Positions 1 to 8,822 of a stretch of DNA of 64,000 nt are shown piece by piece (position 1 is the stretch's first letter; each line of letters begins with the position of its first letter). The notes under the pieces were generated by a model. That model had not been told where the DNA came from, did not search any database, and saw nothing but the letters and a program-made list of their open reading frames with translations. Made by a program: the position numbers and the translations under genes. Source of the stretch: CAVPDA01 sp963702495 (GTDB lineage Bacteria > Pseudomonadota > Gammaproteobacteria > Burkholderiales > Rhodocyclaceae); the NCBI GenBank assembly GCA_963702495.1, contig CAVPDA010000020.1, forward strand, positions 51,254-115,253, in the 5' to 3' direction.

Positions 1-70
1 GCGATACAGCGTGTAATATTGGCGCTCGCGCGATTCCCGTGTTCTGCCCCGCTTTGCTCGAGGAAAATCC

Positions 71-1357
71 ATGACCAGCAAGAACGACATCCTGTTCGAA
101 CGGGCCCAGCGCTCGATTCCCGCCGGCGTCAATTCGCCGGTGCGCGCCTTCCGCTCCGTCGGTGGCACGCCGCGCTTCTTCGTTTCCGGCAGCGGATCGC
201 GGGTTGTGGACGCCGACGGCAAGGCCTACGTCGATTACGTCGGTTCCTGGGGCCCGCTGGTGCTCGGCCACGCCCACCCCGAGGTGGTGCGCGCCGTGCA
301 GCAGGCTGCCGCGCAGGGCTTGAGCTTCGGCGCGCCGACCGAGGCCGAGATCGAAATGGCCGAGGAGATCGTGAAGCTGGTGCCGAGCATGGAGATGGTG
401 CGTCTGGTGAGTTCGGGCACCGAAGCGACCATGAGCGCGATCCGACTGGCGCGGGGTTTCACCGGCCGCGACGCCATCATCAAGTTCGAGGGTTGCTACC
501 ATGGCCACGCCGACAGCCTGCTGGTGAAGGCCGGATCAGGAGCGCTCACTTTCGGCAACCCGAGTTCGGGGGGGGTGCCCGCCGATTTCGCCCGCCACAC
601 CCTGGTCCTCGACTACAACGACCCGCAGCAACTGGACGATACGTTCCGACAGGCGGGTGACAGCATCGCCGCCGTGATCGTCGAACCGGTGGCGGGCAAC
701 ATGAACCTGATCGCGCCGCGCCCCCAGTTCCTGCAGGCCATGCGCGAGTTGTGCACCCGCCACGGCGCGGTGCTGATATTCGACGAAGTGATGACCGGCT
801 TTCGCGTCGCCCTCGGCGGCGCCCAGGCGCACTACGGCATCCAGCCCGACCTGACCACGCTGGGCAAGGTGATCGGCGGCGGCATGCCGGTGGGCGCTTT
901 CGGCGGACGGCGCGACATCATGCAGAAAATCGCACCGCTGGGACCGGTGTATCAGGCCGGAACCCTGTCGGGCAATCCGGTGGCGATGGCGGCCGGGCTG
1001 ACGACGCTCAAACTGATCCAGGCGCCAGGCTTCTACGATCGCCTCGGCGCTACGACGCGGCGGCTTACCGACGGCCTGGCAGCGGTGGCCCGCGAGCAGG
1101 GGGTGACCTTCAGCGCGCAGGCCGTGGGCGGCATGTTCGGTCTCTACTTCCGCACCGCGGCGCCGCAGACCTATGGCGAAGTGATGGAGTGCGACAAGGA
1201 GGCATTCAACCGTTTCTTCCACGCCATGCTGGTGAAGGGCGTGTATTTCGCGCCGTCGGCGTTCGAAGCCGGCTTCGTGTCGGCGGCCCATACCGCAGCC
1301 GACATCGACGAAACCGTCGCCATTGCGGCGAGGATCTTCGAACAACTGGCCGGGTAG
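71..1357 (+). CDS. hemL: glutamate-1-semialdehyde 2,1-aminomutase
   Basis: PLP enzyme that moves the amino group of glutamate-1-semialdehyde to give 5-aminolevulinate, the second step of the C5 route to heme and other tetrapyrroles; cytoplasmic. The 428-residue length is normal for HemL. The N-terminus has the family start (SIPAGVNSPVRAF), the middle has the PLP-contacting IFDEVMTGFR stretch at about 237-245, and K266 in TLGKVIGGG is the expected Schiff-base lysine. The ATG follows GAGGAAAATCC, a good ribosome binding site. It is convergent with mgtE, about 50 bases apart. A TAATAT hexamer at 14-19 could be its -10 box, but the -35 would lie outside the window. Confidence 0.97.
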   Translation: MTSKNDILFERAQRSIPAGVNSPVRAFRSVGGTPRFFVSGSGSRVVDADGKAYVDYVGSWGPLVLGHAHPEVVRAVQQAAAQGLSFGAPTEAEIEMAEEIVKLVPSMEMVRLVSSGTEATMSAIRLARGFTGRDAIIKFEGCYHGHADSLLVKAGSGALTFGNPSSGGVPADFARHTLVLDYNDPQQLDDTFRQAGDSIAAVIVEPVAGNMNLIAPRPQFLQAMRELCTRHGAVLIFDEVMTGFRVALGGAQAHYGIQPDLTTLGKVIGGGMPVGAFGGRRDIMQKIAPLGPVYQAGTLSGNPVAMAAGLTTLKLIQAPGFYDRLGATTRRLTDGLAAVAREQGVTFSAQAVGGMFGLYFRTAAPQTYGEVMECDKEAFNRFFHAMLVKGVYFAPSAFEAGFVSAAHTAADIDETVAIAARIFEQLAG

Positions 1358-1408
1358 CGTTCCGGCGGCCCGCAGGATGGCTTGCCTGCCGGCCCGCGAG
1401 GCGGGTGC

Positions 1409-2854
1409 TTACAGCAGGAAGATCGTGGCGAGGCCGAGAAAGATGAAGAATCCGCCCGAGTCGGTGACGGCGGTGATCAGCACCGACGAGCCGATCGCCG
1501 GGTCGCGGCCGACGCGCTGCATGGTCAGCGGTACGACGACGCCGACAGTGGCGGCCAGCAGCAGGTTGAGGGTCATGGCGGCCGTCATTACCAGTCCGAG
1601 CGGGACGCTCTTGTAGAGCCACCACGCGATCAATCCCAGCAGGCCGCCCCAGGCGATGCCGTTGAACAGGGCGACGCCGAGTTCCTTGCGCAGCAGCTTG
1701 CGCGCGTTCTCGGGCTGAATCTGCCCCATGGCGATGGCGCGCACGATCATGGTGATGGTCTGGTTGCCCGAATTGCCGCCGATGCCGGCGACGATCGGCA
1801 TCAATGCCGCCAGCGCCACCAGCTTCTCGATCGAGTTCTCGAAGGCGCCGATGACGCGCGAGGCGATGAATGCGGTCACCAGGTTGATCGCCAGCCACGC
1901 CCAGCGGTTTTTCACCGAGTCGATCACCGGCGCGAAAATGTCCTCCTCCTCGCGCAAGCCTGCCTGGGACAGGCGCTCGGCTTCCGTCGCCTCGCGAATG
2001 TAGTTGACGACGGCGGCGACGGTGACGCGGCCGACCAGGTGGTTGTCCACGTTCACCACGGGGGCGGATACCAGATCGTAGCGCTCGAACGCCTGGGCCG
2101 CCGAGTCCGCGTTGTCGTCCGGGTTGAGCGACAGCATGTCGGTGAGCATGATCGAGGCGACCTCGGTTTCCGGGTCGCTGATCAGCAGACGGCTCAAGGG
2201 CAGCACACCGCGCAGATGTTCCTCGCGGTCCACGACGAACAACTGGTCCGTGTGGTCCGGCAGTTCGTCGAAGCGGCGCAGGTAGCGCAGCACGACCTCG
2301 AGCGACACATCCTCGCGCACCGTCACCATCTCGAAGTCCATCAGCGCGCCCACCGCGTCCTCGGGATAGGACATGGCGGCCCGCAACTGCTCCCGTTCCT
2401 CCACGTCGAGAGACAGGAACACGTCCTGCATGACCTCGCGCGGCAGATCCGGGGCGAGGTCGGCGATTTCATCGGTGTCGAGCTGCTCGGCGGCGGCGAC
2501 GAGCTCGTTCGGCTCCATCGCCTCGATCAGCGATTCGCGTACGGCGTCCGAGACTTCCAGCAGGATCTCGCCGTCGCGCTCCGCCTTCACCAGTTCCCAG
2601 ACGAACAGGCGCTCGTCCAGCGGCAGCGCCTCCAGGATGTAGGCGATATCGGCCGGGTGCATCGCGGCGAGCTTGTTCTGCAACTCGGCGATGTGCTGCT
2701 TGTGCACCAGCGTTTCTACCAGCTCGTGGCGCGGCATCTCCTGGCGGTGCACGAGGTTCTCCACCAGCCGGTGACGGGCGAGCAGCGACTGCACCTCGCG
2801 CAGGCGCTGCTGCACATCCTCGTCGTGCTGGATCCGATCTTCCGCCTCGGTCAT
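1409..2854 (-). CDS. mgtE: magnesium transporter MgtE
   Basis: Mg2+ channel of the inner membrane, gated by cytoplasmic Mg2+. The 481 residues show the usual order: an acidic helical N domain (about 1-150) with the ADIAYILEALP-type signature, a CBS pair (about 155-285), a plug helix, and a C-terminal five-helix membrane domain (about 310-481). The pore signature IVAGIGGNSGNQ is present. Length and order are standard. It is a single gene, convergent with hemL. The 190 bases upstream (2855-3044) separate it from the DUF302 gene and contain GC-rich imperfect repeats but no gene that I can support. Confidence 0.95.
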   Translation of the reverse strand: MTEAEDRIQHDEDVQQRLREVQSLLARHRLVENLVHRQEMPRHELVETLVHKQHIAELQNKLAAMHPADIAYILEALPLDERLFVWELVKAERDGEILLEVSDAVRESLIEAMEPNELVAAAEQLDTDEIADLAPDLPREVMQDVFLSLDVEEREQLRAAMSYPEDAVGALMDFEMVTVREDVSLEVVLRYLRRFDELPDHTDQLFVVDREEHLRGVLPLSRLLISDPETEVASIMLTDMLSLNPDDNADSAAQAFERYDLVSAPVVNVDNHLVGRVTVAAVVNYIREATEAERLSQAGLREEEDIFAPVIDSVKNRWAWLAINLVTAFIASRVIGAFENSIEKLVALAALMPIVAGIGGNSGNQTITMIVRAIAMGQIQPENARKLLRKELGVALFNGIAWGGLLGLIAWWLYKSVPLGLVMTAAMTLNLLLAATVGVVVPLTMQRVGRDPAIGSSVLITAVTDSGGFFIFLGLATIFLL

Positions 2855-3044
2855 GACGTCGCGCGCGAATGCAGGTAAATGCGCGATTGTACGGGTTTTG
2901 AATTGGCAGAGGCGGCGCTGCCGGGGGCTGAACTGCCGCGACGGTCGGCGGCGGCGGCCGGGCGTCGTTACGGCGCGGGCATCACCCGTGGTGCGGCAGT
3001 ACGTGCAATCCGCCCGAAAAACGGGCCCCCGGCCGGGCGGGGGA

Positions 3045-3437
3045 TCAGAGCTTGTCCAGCACGCGATCGAGGCGCTGCCGGACTTCCTTCGCCAGGGCTT
3101 CCACTTCCGGTTTGTCCACGAGATTCATGACGCCGATCGGGTCCATGAAATCGACGTGTACGCCGCCCTGATCGTCCTGCCGCACCACCACATTGCAAGG
3201 CAGGAGCAGGCCGATGGTCGGCTCGGCGGAAAGTGCCCGGTAGGCCAGTGGGGGGTTGCACGCGCCCAGGATGCGATAGGGCGGCATGTCCTGGTTCAGC
3301 TTCTTCTTCAGAGTCGCGGAAACATCGATCTCGCTGAGGATGCCGAAACCTTCCTTCTGCAGTTCTTCCGTGACGCGGGTGAGGGCGGCGTCGAAGGCCA
3401 GATCGACTGTCTTGCCGAAGCCATACTTGTTCTGCAT
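3045..3437 (-). CDS. DUF302 domain protein
   Basis: Small 130-residue soluble protein made of one DUF302 domain; no signal peptide. Family landmarks are the N-terminal Y-G-F/KTVDLAFD segment, the central GACNPPLAYRAL and the LLLPCNVVV strand, followed by a DPIGVM segment. DUF302 proteins are often found beside sulfur, metal or redox genes, but their biochemical role is not settled, so no function is assigned. I chose the ATG at 3437 because GGAG lies 7 bases upstream; the frame continues upstream but that extension (R/F/A-rich) does not resemble the family. A strong AT-rich palindrome lies about 200 bases upstream. Confidence 0.85.
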   Translation of the reverse strand: MQNKYGFGKTVDLAFDAALTRVTEELQKEGFGILSEIDVSATLKKKLNQDMPPYRILGACNPPLAYRALSAEPTIGLLLPCNVVVRQDDQGGVHVDFMDPIGVMNLVDKPEVEALAKEVRQRLDRVLDKL

Positions 3438-3634
3438 GATATGCTCCGTGGGGTTACGGAAAGAAAATGCTGCAGCCGGGAATGTACGGGCGAGGAGGAG
3501 GGATTCCCACCCGCGTCCCGGCTGCAGACTGAGAAGGTAGGCCAGGCGCTTTGAAGTTATCTCCCTGCCTGGCCTCACGGAGTTCGGCGGAGGGGGCCGA
3601 AGTTCCGTGGCGAGAACGGTCTCACGGCGCCAGT

Positions 3635-3654
3635 ATATTAGAACTATCTAATAT
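3635..3654. promoter_or_regulatory. 20-bp AT-rich palindrome, probable operator
   Basis: Perfect 8-base arms around a 4-base centre (ATATTAGA-ACTA-TCTAATAT) in a window that is otherwise very GC-rich. It sits in the 300-base gap between the DUF302 gene and mtgA (3438-3737), with nothing else recognisable there except an imperfect GC hairpin near 3578-3609. Its symmetry and length fit a dimeric winged-helix repressor such as the ArsR/BigR group, which is known to use AT-rich palindromes. The regulator is not encoded nearby. The target is most likely the DUF302 transcript. Confidence 0.55.
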
Positions 3655-3737
3655 GTTAACCCGGGAAGATGCCTTGGGCAGGCGGCGTTGTTTTTCTGCA
3701 ACTGTTGATCCCGGGCGGGGCCAACGGTGGGCCGTAC

Positions 3738-4433
3738 TCAGGGGACGTCCGAGTAGGCCATGCGCCGCTGGATGCGGTCCGCGTGGGCCTGCAAACGGGA
3801 CGAAAAGCTCTTTTCGTACCTGCGCGGATTGGGCAGCATCACCGCGAGATGGGCAGCTTGGGCGGGGCCGAGCTGCGCCGCGGAGACACTGTAATAATGG
3901 CGCGCCGCTGCTTCTGCGCCGAACACCCCGCTGCCCCATTCCACCACGTTGAGATAGACCTCCAGGATGCGGCGCTTGTCCCAGACCAGCTCCAGCATGA
4001 GAGTGATGACGGCCTCCTGCCCCTTGCGCCACGGAGTCTTGGACGGCGACAGGAACAGGTTTTTCGCCAGCTGCTGCGAAATGGTGGAGCCGCCGGCGAC
4101 GGTCTTTCCCCGCCTCTGATTCTTTTCCATCGCCTTCTGCATTGCTTCCCAATCGAAGCCCTCGTGGTCGATGAACTTGTCGTCCTCGGCGGCGACGACC
4201 GCCCGCTTGAGGTGATTCGAAATGCGCTCATAGGGCACCCACTGATACTTGATCTGGGCCTTGGGGTTCTTCTCACGCAGTTCGTCGAGCCGAATCTGCA
4301 TGAAGCTGGTTTCGCTCGGGCTGAAGAAGCGCCACCACACGATGTGGCCGAAATACCAGAGCTGGTAGGACAGGGCGATCAGCACCAGGGCAGCCATCAC
4401 CCGTCGCACCCAATGCCAGGTAGTCCGGACCAA
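3738..4433 (-). CDS. mtgA: monofunctional peptidoglycan glycosyltransferase
   Basis: Polymerises lipid II into glycan strands at the periplasmic face of the inner membrane (GT51 family). The 231 residues have one N-terminal membrane anchor (about 12-34) and a GT51 domain. Catalytic E83 lies in the AAEDDKFIDHEGFD motif, and the second motif GGSTISQQLAKN begins at 114. No transpeptidase domain follows, which separates it from PonA. It lies just downstream of aroE (5 bases), so it is probably the last gene of the uppP-yqiA-RNB-tonB-aroE-mtgA operon. Confidence 0.96.
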   Translation of the reverse strand: MVRTTWHWVRRVMAALVLIALSYQLWYFGHIVWWRFFSPSETSFMQIRLDELREKNPKAQIKYQWVPYERISNHLKRAVVAAEDDKFIDHEGFDWEAMQKAMEKNQRRGKTVAGGSTISQQLAKNLFLSPSKTPWRKGQEAVITLMLELVWDKRRILEVYLNVVEWGSGVFGAEAAARHYYSVSAAQLGPAQAAHLAVMLPNPRRYEKSFSSRLQAHADRIQRRMAYSDVP

Positions 4434-4438
4434 GAGGA

Positions 4439-5284
4439 TCAGCCCTGGCGCAGGCGGGCCAGCACCGCAGCGGTATGCGGACGCACGCCGCGCCAGAGGA
4501 AGAAAGCTTCGGCGGCCTGCTCCACCAACATGCCCAAGCCGTCTGCCAGCCGCGCCGCGCCCTGGTCCCGCGCCCGCCGCAGGAAGGCGGTCAGGCCCTT
4601 GCCGTACATCATGTCGTAGGCCAGAGCGCCGCTGGCGTAGAGTCCGTCCGGCAGATCGGGCGCGTCGCCGGCGAGACTGGCAGAGGTGGCGTTGATCACA
4701 ATGTCGAATTCGGCGCCCGCCAGCGCTGCGAAGCCGCAGGCAGCGATCGGGACTTCGACACCCGCTGCGCCGTCGCGGGAAGCGACGGTTTCGAACTCCT
4801 CGGCCAGGATTTCGGCCTTGGTCACGGTGCGGTTGGCAAGAGTGAGGGAGTGCGGTTGCTGAGCCAGCAGCGGGAGCAGCACACCGCGCGCGGCGCCGCC
4901 CGCACCCAGCAGCAGGATGCGGCTGCCATGCAGGGTGCAGCCGAGGTTGGCGACGAGATCCGTCACGAGGCCGACGCCGTCGGTGTTGTCACCGTCCAAT
5001 TCGCCGTCCCGGAAAGTCAGGGTATTCACCGCCCGTGCCACCGATGCGCGCAGCGAGTGCCGCGTCGCCAGGGCGTAGGCCTCCTGCTTGAACGGCACCG
5101 TGACGTTGGCGCCGCGGCCGCCGGCAGCGGCGAAGGCGCGGACGGCGTGAATGAAGCCGTCCGGCGGCGCCAGGATCGCCTCGTAGCTCAGATCCTGGCC
5201 GGTCTGGCGCGCGAAGGCGGCGTGGATCTGCGGCGACTTGCTGTGAGCTATCGGATTGCCGAAGACGGCGTAACGGTCGGTCAT
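4439..5284 (-). CDS. aroE: shikimate dehydrogenase
   Basis: NADPH-dependent reduction of 3-dehydroshikimate to shikimate, fourth step of aromatic amino-acid synthesis. The 281-residue form starting MTDRYAVFGNP has the shikimate-binding SKS at 15-17, catalytic K66 in NVTVPFK, and D101 in NTDGVG. A glycine-rich GAGGAARG nucleotide loop follows, then the NRT cofactor motif. A start 36 bases further upstream is open, but it would add residues not typical of AroE and overlap the preceding gene, so the ATG at 5284 is preferred although its ribosome binding site is weak. Other pathway genes, aroK and aroB, lie at 46 kb. Confidence 0.95.
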   Translation of the reverse strand: MTDRYAVFGNPIAHSKSPQIHAAFARQTGQDLSYEAILAPPDGFIHAVRAFAAAGGRGANVTVPFKQEAYALATRHSLRASVARAVNTLTFRDGELDGDNTDGVGLVTDLVANLGCTLHGSRILLLGAGGAARGVLLPLLAQQPHSLTLANRTVTKAEILAEEFETVASRDGAAGVEVPIAACGFAALAGAEFDIVINATSASLAGDAPDLPDGLYASGALAYDMMYGKGLTAFLRRARDQGAARLADGLGMLVEQAAEAFFLWRGVRPHTAAVLARLRQG

Positions 5285-5294
5285 CGTTGCGCCG

Positions 5295-6149
5295 TCAGTC
5301 CGAAGCCAGGCGATCGGCATTGGTGAACGTCCAGGTGCGGGTGATCACCAGAATATCCACGCTTTGCCGCAACTTCGGCGGAAACTGACCGAACGGTCCC
5401 GACATCTCGACGATGCGGCGGGCGGCATCGTCCAGAATCCTGTGCCCCGAGGAACGGGTGATCTCGATGACATCGACCTCGCCGTCGGCGCGGATCGCGA
5501 CCGAAAGCACCAGGCTGCCATACATCTTGCCCTTTGCCGCCTCCGGGTAATTCAGATTGCCGACGCGCTCCACCTTGAGCCGCCAGTCTTCCACGTACTG
5601 GGCTTCGACCGCTTCCACGGTGCGCGTGCCGACGAACTTCTTGCGCGGCCGCTTGTTGTATTCCTCGATCTGCCGCGAGATCTGCGCCTCCATGCGCGCC
5701 ATCGCCAGCGCGGTCTGGGCCAGGTCGGCGCCCGTCACCGGTGTCGGCGGCTGCGGTTGCTCCGCTTTTTCCTGGGGAACGGCCGGAACCGACTTCTCGC
5801 TGCGCATCCGCGTCAGCAACTTCTGCTGCTGCGCCTCGAGTTGCTGCACGCGGCGCTGGGCCTCGATCACTTCCTGGCCTTCCACCTGGCTGCGGTTGGG
5901 CGGCAGCGGCGTCTTGGCGCGGCGGTTTTCATCGGTGTTGCCACCGCCGTCCAGATTGGCCTGGGCCCGCGCCTGCGGCTGCGTCGGCCGGGTCGCGCTC
6001 TTGCTGTTCACCAGAATGACTTCGAGCTGCGAGTCCCGCACCTTGTTGAGCATCATTTCCGGCAGGCGGAAATGGATCGACAGGACGATGGCATGGAGAA
6101 AGAGCGAGGCCGCCAGCGCCAGAGTGAAGTTGCGGGCGGGCGGGTCCAT
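5295..6149 (-). CDS. TonB-family energy transducer-like protein
   Basis: Envelope protein with one N-terminal transmembrane helix (LALAASLFLHAIVLSI), a long Q/A/P-rich and coiled-coil middle (VQQLEAQQQK region), and a C-terminal TonB domain with the YPEAAKGKMYGSLVLSV and SSGHRILDDAA segments. Such proteins couple the proton-motive force to outer-membrane transporters or act as structural periplasmic links. There is no exbB/exbD nearby. From ATG 6149 it has 284 residues; an upstream ATG at 6278 is also open but would overlap the RNB gene by 44 bases and add a basic, low-complexity tail. Neither start has a clear ribosome binding site, so the N-terminus is uncertain. Confidence 0.85.
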   Translation of the reverse strand: MDPPARNFTLALAASLFLHAIVLSIHFRLPEMMLNKVRDSQLEVILVNSKSATRPTQPQARAQANLDGGGNTDENRRAKTPLPPNRSQVEGQEVIEAQRRVQQLEAQQQKLLTRMRSEKSVPAVPQEKAEQPQPPTPVTGADLAQTALAMARMEAQISRQIEEYNKRPRKKFVGTRTVEAVEAQYVEDWRLKVERVGNLNYPEAAKGKMYGSLVLSVAIRADGEVDVIEITRSSGHRILDDAARRIVEMSGPFGQFPPKLRQSVDILVITRTWTFTNADRLASD

Positions 6150-6234
6150 CTCGGCCAGCGGTCCCGGCCAGGCGAAGGAACGAGGCTGCGGCGCGCGCGC
6201 AGGCCGCGCCCGCGGCTTCTGTCGCGGCCGGCCT

Positions 6235-8142
6235 TTAGTCGGTTGCGAGCGCGGCGTCGAGGCTTTGTGCGGCTTCATCGCTGGGTAGCGTGGCCAGGTA
6301 GCGGGCGTCCGCCACGACGTCGAGGAGGTCGATACGTTCGATGGCAACACTCATGCGCGTCCCCGGATTGCTCGCCGGAACCGACGGTACCCGAAGGTAC
6401 AACGGAATCGCCTCCAGCCGCACCAGGCTCTCGCGCACGACGCGCGCAGTGGTCTCGGCGATGCCGTGCTGCAGCAGCCAGCGCAGGCACCAGTAGCGCT
6501 CCATGTTGCGCTGGAATTCGCCGTAGGCGGCATAGGTCAGCTCGAAATCGCGCATGGCGGCGAGCAGGCTTTCCGAACGCGGCGCGAACGGCGGCGGATC
6601 GCCCTTCAGGCAGGCGACGAGCTGCCACTGGTTGACCAGATCGACATAGCGGCGGAGCGGCGAGGACGACCACGCGTACTGCTCCACGCCGAGGCCCTCG
6701 TGGGGTGCGGCGACGGTGGTCATGCGCACTTTGCCCGCGCTCTGGGCGCGATAGATGGCGGGCGCACCTTCGTCCGCCAGCAGCTTGCCCCAGGTGCTGT
6801 TGGCCACGATCATCAGTTCGGCCACCAGCTTGTCGAGCGGCGAGCCGCGCCGGCGCTGCTCGATGGTGACATGCCCCGGTCCGTGCCCGGTCTGCACGGT
6901 CCAGTTGACATTGAAGTTGTAGTCCATCTGCGTCTGATTGGCGGCGGGTTTGCCCCGGCCGGCCTCCAGCACACAGGCGAGTTCCCACAGAAAAGTGAGT
7001 TCGCGCTTGAACGGGAAGTCCGGTCCGCCCTCGGCCAGCGTCACTTCATTGAACAAAGGCTCGATGTCGTGGTGGCGCAGGTTGGCCACCACGGGTACGC
7101 GCTCGACGCGCGATTCGGTGGCGGCGATGCGCAGGTCGGAATCGACGTCCAGGTAGAGCGAAACTGCCGGGCACTCGCGGCCGGCGCTCAGGGTGAAGCG
7201 CTCGACTGCCTCGTCCGGCAGCATGGTGATCTTGCTGCCGGGCATATACACGGTGGACAGGCGCTTGCGGGCGATCGCGTCGAGGGCGGAACCGGGGCCG
7301 AATCCCAGGCCCGGCGCGGCGATGTGGATGCCGACGCGATAGCCGCCGCCGGCGCGCGGCGTCAGGGAAAACGCGTCGTCGATTTCGGTGGTGGTGGCGT
7401 CGTCGATGCTGATTGCCTGGACCGCGGCCAGCGGCAGATCGGCGAGTTCGGTGGCGGTGCCGTATTCGCCGAATTGCGTTCCGGCAGGAAAGTACTCGAA
7501 CAGAAAGCGGTTCAGGTGGTAGTCGTGGGTCGAGGCCAGCGCGCCGCAGCGGTCGAGCAGATGGATCGCCGACAAGCCGGTCTGCTCGCACGCCGCTTCC
7601 AGGGCCTTGGTTTCGATCCGGTTGCGGTCGGGCTTGTACAGCAGTTGGGCAAGCAGGGGCCGGAATTCCTCGGGCAGTGCGAAGCGCTGCAATTCCGCCA
7701 CCATGCGCTCGATGGCGGCCGCCTGCTGGCGCTTCTTCTCCAGGCCCGACAGGGCGGCCTTGAGGATGTCCGGCGGCGCCTTGCGGAAACGCCCCTTGCC
7801 CTTGCGGTGGAAGTAGATCGGCGCCGCATGCAGGCGCAGCAGGATCGCCGCCGCCTCGACCGGCAGAGGAGTGTGTCCGTAGTAGTCGCGTGCCAGTTCG
7901 TCGAAGGCGAACTCCGCCTCGCCGCACACTTCCCACAGGAACTCCGTGTCGATGTCTTCCGCCTGCGCTTCGGCTCTCTCCAGCAGGGCGGCGGGAGCGG
8001 GCTCGGAGAAGTGCAGCAGCACGTTGGCGGTCTTGATCTTGGCGCGGCGGCCGGAGGTGGTCTCCAGTTGCAGCGAAGTGCCGTTGTCGGCGAGCACGAT
8101 GCCGGCCTTGAAGGCACCGTCCTCTTCAAACAGGACATTCAT
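6235..8142 (-). CDS. RNB-domain (RNase II-like) exoribonuclease
   Basis: Likely 3'-5' exoribonuclease or a diverged relative. The 635 residues hold an N-terminal beta-barrel-like region, a helical segment, and an RNB domain from about 235. The metal site reads SIDDATTTEIDDAF: D247, D255 and D256 match conserved acidic residues, but E253 stands where E. coli RNase II has Asp207. The late signature SSSPLRRYVDLVNQ is present. The C-terminus ends in a short barrel-like segment rather than a full S1 domain. It lies between yqiA and the tonB-like gene on the same strand. It matches the shorter RNB proteins of betaproteobacteria rather than RNase R. Confidence 0.88.
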   Translation of the reverse strand: MNVLFEEDGAFKAGIVLADNGTSLQLETTSGRRAKIKTANVLLHFSEPAPAALLERAEAQAEDIDTEFLWEVCGEAEFAFDELARDYYGHTPLPVEAAAILLRLHAAPIYFHRKGKGRFRKAPPDILKAALSGLEKKRQQAAAIERMVAELQRFALPEEFRPLLAQLLYKPDRNRIETKALEAACEQTGLSAIHLLDRCGALASTHDYHLNRFLFEYFPAGTQFGEYGTATELADLPLAAVQAISIDDATTTEIDDAFSLTPRAGGGYRVGIHIAAPGLGFGPGSALDAIARKRLSTVYMPGSKITMLPDEAVERFTLSAGRECPAVSLYLDVDSDLRIAATESRVERVPVVANLRHHDIEPLFNEVTLAEGGPDFPFKRELTFLWELACVLEAGRGKPAANQTQMDYNFNVNWTVQTGHGPGHVTIEQRRRGSPLDKLVAELMIVANSTWGKLLADEGAPAIYRAQSAGKVRMTTVAAPHEGLGVEQYAWSSSPLRRYVDLVNQWQLVACLKGDPPPFAPRSESLLAAMRDFELTYAAYGEFQRNMERYWCLRWLLQHGIAETTARVVRESLVRLEAIPLYLRVPSVPASNPGTRMSVAIERIDLLDVVADARYLATLPSDEAAQSLDAALATD

Positions 8143-8255
8143 GGGAGTCGCCGGGCAGGAGTAGCGGCTGGGGTACGGCTCGGCATTATAACGGCAGAGG
8201 CCGGCACGGCTAGAGCGATGCCACGAGCTCGCAGTGCGCCTGCCTCACAGGGATA

Positions 8256-8822
8256 TCAGAGCAGCCCGGCGAATTCCAGGATCGGATCCAGAAAGTCGTC
8301 GAAGCTCTGGAAACCGTGATCACCGCCTTCGATCACCGTCTGGCGCGCGCCCGCATACTTCGCCAACGCCTGGCGGTAGTCGAGAAGCTCGTCGCCGGTC
8401 TCGACCAGGAGCCAATATCTCTCCGGGCGCGAGATACGTTCCACCTCCAGCGCCTTCATCTGCGCCACGTGCTCCAGCGTGAAGTCGAAGGTTTCGCCGG
8501 TATAGAGGTTGGTCTGGGGGCCGATGAATTCCGCCAGCGACAGGTGCGCCACCACCGCCGGGTTCATCAGCACCGCCTTCGCGCCGTGTTTCTCGGCCAG
8601 GTGGGTGGCGTAGAAGCCGCCGAGGGAGCTTCCCACCAGAGTCGGCGGCTGCTGCGATGCTGCGACCGCCGTTGCGGCCAATTCGATCGCGGCGCGCGGA
8701 CTCACCGGCAATTGCTCGCACCAGAAGCGGTCGCCGATGCCGCGCCGCTCCATGTGTTGCCTGAGCCGCTGTGCCTTGCTGGACGCGGGCGAGGAGCGGA
8801 AGCCGTGCAAATACACGATCAA
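8256..8822 (-). CDS. yqiA: YqiA/UPF0227 family alpha/beta-hydrolase esterase
   Basis: Probable small cytoplasmic esterase. From the TTG at 8822 it has 188 residues beginning IVYLHGFRSSPASSKA, the family N-terminus. The nucleophile elbow GSSLGG (S66), the QTGDE-like acid region (ETGDELLDYRQ) and the late histidine (EGGDHGFQ) are all visible. The TTG overlaps the TGA of uppP by sharing bases (TTGA), so translational coupling is likely. In the sequence as given the frame is also open upstream into uppP because of the apparent shift in that gene; I read this as two genes, not a real fusion. Confidence 0.85.
   Translation of the reverse strand: MIVYLHGFRSSPASSKAQRLRQHMERRGIGDRFWCEQLPVSPRAAIELAATAVAASQQPPTLVGSSLGGFYATHLAEKHGAKAVLMNPAVVAHLSLAEFIGPQTNLYTGETFDFTLEHVAQMKALEVERISRPERYWLLVETGDELLDYRQALAKYAGARQTVIEGGDHGFQSFDDFLDPILEFAGLL

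Noticed and set aside
3438..3578. Longer N-terminus for the DUF302 protein
   Set aside because: The extension is unlike the family and bypasses the ATG with a good ribosome binding site at 3437.
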